Source: CAISIP01 sp038326025
Lineage (GTDB): Bacteria > Pseudomonadota > Gammaproteobacteria > Burkholderiales > Burkholderiaceae_C
Reading direction: 5' to 3'
DNA: 64,000 bases
NCBI GenBank assembly: GCA_038326025.1
Contig: JBBQJP010000011.1
Coordinates: 1-64,000 of the forward strand
The number at the start of each line of letters is the position of its first letter. The stretch's first letter is position 1. A model generated the notes under the pieces. It was not told the DNA's origin. It made no database searches and was given only the letters and a program-made list of their open reading frames with translations. The translations under genes and the position numbers were made by a program. Positions 60,552 through 64,000 of the stretch are shown one piece after another.

Positions 60552-60911
60552 CTAGAAGGCGTGTGCCTGCAATTGCGCCAGCGTCACGATCTCAAGTGCG
60601 TTCTGGTGGGTGGACGCCAGAATTACGCCGGGCGCGACACCTGCGTCCAGCGCTTGCTTCCAGCGCAAGGCACACAGGCACCAGCGATCCCCTGGTTGCA
60701 GGCCTCGAAAGCGATATTCCGGTCGCGGTGTCGACAAGTCATTGCCGCTCTCGCGCGAGAAAGCCAGGAACGCAGCCGTCAAGCGCGCGCAAATTACATG
60801 GGTGCCGTGATCCTGGGCATCGGTATGGCAACATCCGTCGCGCAGGAATCCGGTCAGCGGGTCAAACGAACAGGCGAGCAGTTCGGTGCCAAGTACATTC
60901 AATGGGTGCAT
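60552..60911 (-). CDS. DUF2237 family protein
   Basis: A 119-residue protein with the family pattern NVLGTELLACSFDPLTGFLRDGCCHTDAQD, then SRESGNDLSTPRPEYRFRGL, QPGDRWCLCALRWKQAL and THQNALEIVTLAQLQAHA. Function unknown. Start 60911 (MHPLNVLG) matches the usual beginning. 111 bases upstream of the kinase gene, same strand, with no gene between. Confidence 0.9.
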   Translation of the reverse strand: MHPLNVLGTELLACSFDPLTGFLRDGCCHTDAQDHGTHVICARLTAAFLAFSRESGNDLSTPRPEYRFRGLQPGDRWCLCALRWKQALDAGVAPGVILASTHQNALEIVTLAQLQAHAF

Positions 60912-61051
60912 CAGTGGGTCAAAGGCTGCTGACGGGCAACGTCGGGCATATTGCCGCAGAATCAAAAGGATCCTGATGCTGCCACAACCGGCCTGCTCCT
61001 GCGTGCCAGATGGCGTTTATTCTTTCTTGTTGCCCCGCTTTCCGTTCATTC

Positions 61052-61504
61052 ATGCAAACATCCCACGTATATCCCTTGCCCAGAGCCGCGCGATGGCTTG
61101 GATATGCAGGGCTTATTCCATTTGTGGTGCTCGCCGCCATGGCGTGGTGGCTTCCCGCGACGGATCACATGGCTGCCGCCTTTGCATTGAAAGCATATGG
61201 CGCAACCATCACCAGCTTCCTGGGCGCCATCCATTGGGGCCTGGCAATGCAGGTCCCCTCCGAACGCACGCCGGTATTCCACTTGGTCTGGGGTGTAGTT
61301 CCATCGCTGCTTGCATGGCTCGCACTGTTGCTTTCGCCGTCAGCAGGGTTGGTGCTGCTGGCCGTATCGCTCGGCCTGTGTTTCGCGATCGATCGCGCCA
61401 CCTATGCCCAGTTTAAACTCCATCATTGGCTGCCCTTGCGCCTGCAGCTCACCATGGTGGCGGCCTCGTCTTGCCTGTTAGCCGTGGGAGGACTGGCGCA
61501 ATGA
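61052..61504 (+). CDS. DUF3429 membrane protein
   Basis: A 150-residue protein with four to five hydrophobic helices and the family pattern ARWLGYAGLIPFVVLAA, KAYGATITSFLGAIHWGLAM, FHLVWGVVPSLLAWLALLL. Function unknown. Its stop overlaps the next start (ATGA), so the two are coupled. Confidence 0.87.
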   Translation: MQTSHVYPLPRAARWLGYAGLIPFVVLAAMAWWLPATDHMAAAFALKAYGATITSFLGAIHWGLAMQVPSERTPVFHLVWGVVPSLLAWLALLLSPSAGLVLLAVSLGLCFAIDRATYAQFKLHHWLPLRLQLTMVAASSCLLAVGGLAQ

Positions 61505-62169
61505 ACGAGATCCGGCTCAACACCGACTGGGCACTACGCTGCGTCGTCGACAGCACCCAACTGCCATGGCAAACTTCGCCCTCTCCGCTGGTGCAACGGC
61601 GCATGCTCGAACGCGACGGTGGCGAAGTCGCACGGGCCACGTCAGTGGTGCGTTATGCACCGGGAGCACGCTTCGCCGAGCACCGGCATGACCTGGGCGA
61701 AGAGATCGTCGTTCTTGACGGCACGTTCGGCGATGCCAACGGCGAATACGGGCCTGGCAGCTATCTCAGGAACCCGCCTGGCACGTGCCACGCGCCCTAT
61801 TCGACCGATGGCTGCACCCTGTTCGTCAAACTGCGCTACATGTTGCCCGGAGATACCTTGCAATGCGCCATAGATACCCGCCAGGCAAAGTGGCATCCGG
61901 GTGTCGCTGCCGGTCTGACAGTGCTGCCGCTGGCCAGCACAGGCACCACCCACACCGCGATGGTGCGCTGGGCGCCAGGCACGCGGTTCCAGACCCATCG
62001 CCACCACGGTGGCGAGGAAATATTCGTGCTCGAAGGGGTGTTCTCAGACGAATTCGGTGATTACCCGGCCGGCCACTGGATACGCAGTCCGCATCTGAGC
62101 CAGCATCAGCCCTTCAGCCAGGACGGCTGCCTGATTCTTGTCAAGACGGGGCACCTGAACGTGTTGTGA
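61501..62169 (+). CDS. Bicupin, ChrR-like cupin domain protein
   Basis: A 222-residue protein with two cupin repeats. Repeat 1: YAPGARFAEHRHDLGEEIVV; repeat 2: WAPGTRFQTHRHHGGEEIFV. Each has the His-rich metal motif and a following GxYPAG- or GEYGPGSY-type strand. ChrR-like cupins sense oxidative stress or bind zinc, but no sigma factor is adjacent. Starts with the ATGA overlap at 61501. Confidence 0.88.
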   Translation: MNEIRLNTDWALRCVVDSTQLPWQTSPSPLVQRRMLERDGGEVARATSVVRYAPGARFAEHRHDLGEEIVVLDGTFGDANGEYGPGSYLRNPPGTCHAPYSTDGCTLFVKLRYMLPGDTLQCAIDTRQAKWHPGVAAGLTVLPLASTGTTHTAMVRWAPGTRFQTHRHHGGEEIFVLEGVFSDEFGDYPAGHWIRSPHLSQHQPFSQDGCLILVKTGHLNVL

Positions 62170-62269
62170 ACCCGGACTGGTTGACGCGCTGATTCCCATT
62201 GGCGGTTTGTCGATTCTTTTCGATCAAGGGTTCACGCGACAATCGGGGCTTGAATGTTCCGGACGGACT

Positions 62270-62977
62270 ATGAAAACTCAGATTGATCACTTGGTAGTTG
62301 TGGCGAAGACCCTTGACCAGGGCGTGAAATGGTGCGAGGCCACCTTTGGTATCACCCCGGGACCTGGCGGCGAGCATGCGCAGTTTGGCACGCACAACCG
62401 CTTGTTCAAGATCGCCACACCGGCCAAACCGCTCGCCTATCTTGAGATCATTGCCGTCAATGAGGGCGCTACGCGACCATCAATTGCCCCGCGCAAGCGC
62501 TGGTTTGACATGGATGATTTGGCCGTACAAGCCGCAGTTGCGGTTGAGCCGCGTCTGGTGCATTTTGTGGCCAGTACAACTGACATTCAGGCCGGGCGTA
62601 CGGCCCTGAGAGCGCTGGACATCGAACGTGGACCCGCGGTGCAAGCCAGTCGGCATTCGCGTCCCGGCCTGTTGCAGTGGCAGATTACGGTCCGGGAAGA
62701 CGGGCAGCGGCTGTTTGACGGCGCGCTTCCCACGTTGATTCAATGGGGCAAGGCGGATGACGCTGATCCCCTGCGGCTGCACCCGAGGAACAGCTTGCCT
62801 CGCTCGGGCGTTTCGCTGCAGACCCTCGTGGTCACGCATCCGTCAGCCGACAAACTCCAGTTGGCCTATAAGGCCATCGGACTGACGGGGATTGCGATCA
62901 ACGCAGGTCCGGCGAACATCGTTGCGACGTTTCAGTCGCCGCGAGGGGTTGTCGAGTTGAGCAGCAACGGGGTATAG
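62270..62977 (+). CDS. VOC-superfamily / glyoxalase-like domain protein
   Basis: A 235-residue protein with an N-terminal glyoxalase-like domain (QIDHLVVVAKTLDQGVKWCE, GTHNRLFKIATPAKPLAYLEI). The remainder shows a second beta-alpha pattern (LQWQITVREDGQRLFDG). Activity unknown. Start 62270 chosen (MKTQID). Confidence 0.85.
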   Translation: MKTQIDHLVVVAKTLDQGVKWCEATFGITPGPGGEHAQFGTHNRLFKIATPAKPLAYLEIIAVNEGATRPSIAPRKRWFDMDDLAVQAAVAVEPRLVHFVASTTDIQAGRTALRALDIERGPAVQASRHSRPGLLQWQITVREDGQRLFDGALPTLIQWGKADDADPLRLHPRNSLPRSGVSLQTLVVTHPSADKLQLAYKAIGLTGIAINAGPANIVATFQSPRGVVELSSNGV

Positions 62978-62996
62978 GGGGTCAGGGGAATGCTCT

Positions 62997-63380
62997 GTGG
63001 CCTATCGCCTGTTGGCGTCCAAGGCCGACTTCTACCGAACACTCAATAGAAAATCCAAACATCCCAACGGTTCGCCTAGGATGATGTTGCTGGCAACAGA
63101 AATCGATGCGACCCAGGCGGTCAGCTGTGGCCTGGCCGACCACGGCGCGGCTGACGGCAGCACGGCACTGGCCGAGGCACTGGTGCTGGCCCAGCAACTG
63201 GCGCGAGGACCCCAACGCGCCTACGGCCGTATCAAGAACGGCCTGCGCCAATCACCCATGTAGCCAGAACAGGCCTTGACTTACCAGCGGGACAACGCGC
63301 CTGGACTGTTCGCCAGTGCCGATTTCCGCGAGGGTGCGGCCGCGTTTTTCGAGAAACGCGCACCACGTTTCGGCCGCTAG
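62997..63380 (+). pseudogene. Remnant of an enoyl-CoA hydratase/isomerase gene
   Basis: Only the C-terminal third remains. The reading frame includes LLATEIDATQAVSCGLADHG, QQLARGPQRAYGRIKNGL, then an in-frame TAG at 63261-63263, and after it in the same frame ALTYQRDNAPGLFASADFRE and FFEKRAPRFGR to a stop at 63380. The N-terminal domain and the normal start are missing, so this is a truncated gene with a nonsense mutation. The stretch 63381-63529 has no recognisable gene. Confidence 0.85.
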
Positions 63381-63529
63381 CGCGCAGGCAGTGAACGCAG
63401 TCGCCTGGTGTTGCAAGCCGCTTCGAAGAAGCCGGCACGCAACACTGTCACGCCATGACGTCTGTCAATTTCGAGCCGCGCATAATCAGGCACTCAGGCT
63501 TCACGCCGCCATCGCGAGTATCGAATTCC

Positions 63530-64000
63530 ATGACAAACACCATTCCCGCCACCCTTATTCCCGGTGACGGCATCGGCCCTGAAATCGTCGACGCCACACT
63601 GGCGGCGCTCGAAGCGCTGCAAGCGCCTTTTGCCTGGGACCGCCAGATCGCCGGCCTCGAAGGCGTGAAGGTGGCGGGTGATCCGCTGCCACAAGCCACG
63701 CTCGACAGCATCCACCGCACCCGCCTGGCACTCAAGGGCCCGTTGGAGACACCTTCGGGCGGCGGTTATCGCTCATCGAACGTGCGTTTGCGGGAGGAAT
63801 TCAAGCTTTACGCGAATCTACGGCCCGCATTGACCATCATTCCCGGTGGCCGCTTCGACAAGATCGACCTGGTGGTCGTACGCGAGAACCTCGAAGGTCT
63901 GTATATCGGCCACGAACATTTCGTGCAGATCGACGATGACCCGCACGCCGTGGCCATGGCCACAGGCATCAACACCCGCGCTGGCTGCCGGCGCCTGCTC
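63530..64000 (+). CDS. NAD-type isocitrate/isopropylmalate dehydrogenase family, C-terminus outside window
   Basis: The first 157 codons: ATLIPGDGIGPEIVDATLAA, KGPLETPSGGGYRSSNV, LREEFKLYANLRPALTI, VVVRENLEGLYIGHEH. This is the beta-decarboxylating dehydrogenase pattern, with the Arg-rich substrate site (NVRLREEF, NLRP) as in NAD-dependent isocitrate dehydrogenase. Isopropylmalate or tartrate dehydrogenase cannot be fully excluded. The gene runs off the right edge. Confidence 0.85.
   Translation, partial: MTNTIPATLIPGDGIGPEIVDATLAALEALQAPFAWDRQIAGLEGVKVAGDPLPQATLDSIHRTRLALKGPLETPSGGGYRSSNVRLREEFKLYANLRPALTIIPGGRFDKIDLVVVRENLEGLYIGHEHFVQIDDDPHAVAMATGINTRAGCRRLL

Overview
This is a GC-rich chromosomal segment of a betaproteobacterium, most likely order Burkholderiales. 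The gene orders yebC-purD-hemF-nadD-rsfS-rlmH-maf-rng and tolB-pal-cpoB, a Tat-type high-potential iron-sulfur protein, a RelA with a degenerate hydrolase domain, and a bdhA-type 3-hydroxybutyrate dehydrogenase all fit that group. No genus can be named from the sequence alone.

Positions 1 to about 8.09 kb are a compact phage-derived element lying against the 3' end of a tRNA-Lys(TTT) gene. All of its genes read left to right and none is visibly broken. In order they are a tyrosine integrase (cut by the window edge), a small unknown gene, two covarying stem-loops with an identical 20-base core, an AlpA/excisionase-like protein, an unknown gene, an O-like replication protein containing 11-bp-spaced TTCGAA iterons, a candidate small-terminase-like DNA-binding protein, an unknown gene, an HK97-fold major capsid protein, a small unknown gene, a tail tape measure protein and a last small gene. 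Large terminase, portal, protease, connectors, tail tube, baseplate and lysis genes are absent from the visible part. This looks more like a satellite (helper-dependent) element or a very precisely reduced prophage than like random decay. It is the most unusual part of the window.

From 8.1 to 24.3 kb the window is core chromosome: tcdA, the tolB-pal-cpoB envelope cluster (tolQRA are not adjacent), an MsbA-type lipid exporter with a DMT exporter, a cupin, a HiPIP, the eight-gene minus-strand housekeeping operon from yebC to rng, and a HerA-like ATPase.

From 24.35 to 40.1 kb is a pyrimidine salvage and degradation region: upp, a RutR-like TetR regulator with a matching palindromic operator, then preT-preA (dihydropyrimidine dehydrogenase), dihydropyrimidinase, an N-carbamoyl-amino-acid hydrolase, a four-gene BMP-type nucleoside ABC importer and a four-gene NMT1/ThiY-type ABC importer. 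The genes read as import of a nucleoside or pyrimidine followed by reductive ring opening to a beta-amino acid, CO2 and ammonia.

From 40.2 to 64 kb are single genes and small operons: a YghU glutathione transferase with an ArsC-like protein, a mercuric-reductase-like flavoprotein, a large SAM-cyclase-AAA-TPR signalling protein, an SDR and a cytosine-deaminase-like amidohydrolase, a MacB-like ABC exporter trio, a 2OG-Fe(II) oxygenase-like protein, relA with an alpha/beta hydrolase, bdhA, a membrane-anchored Ser/Thr kinase, DUF2237 and DUF3429 proteins, a bicupin, a VOC protein, an enoyl-CoA hydratase remnant and the start of an NAD-type isocitrate dehydrogenase cut by the right edge.
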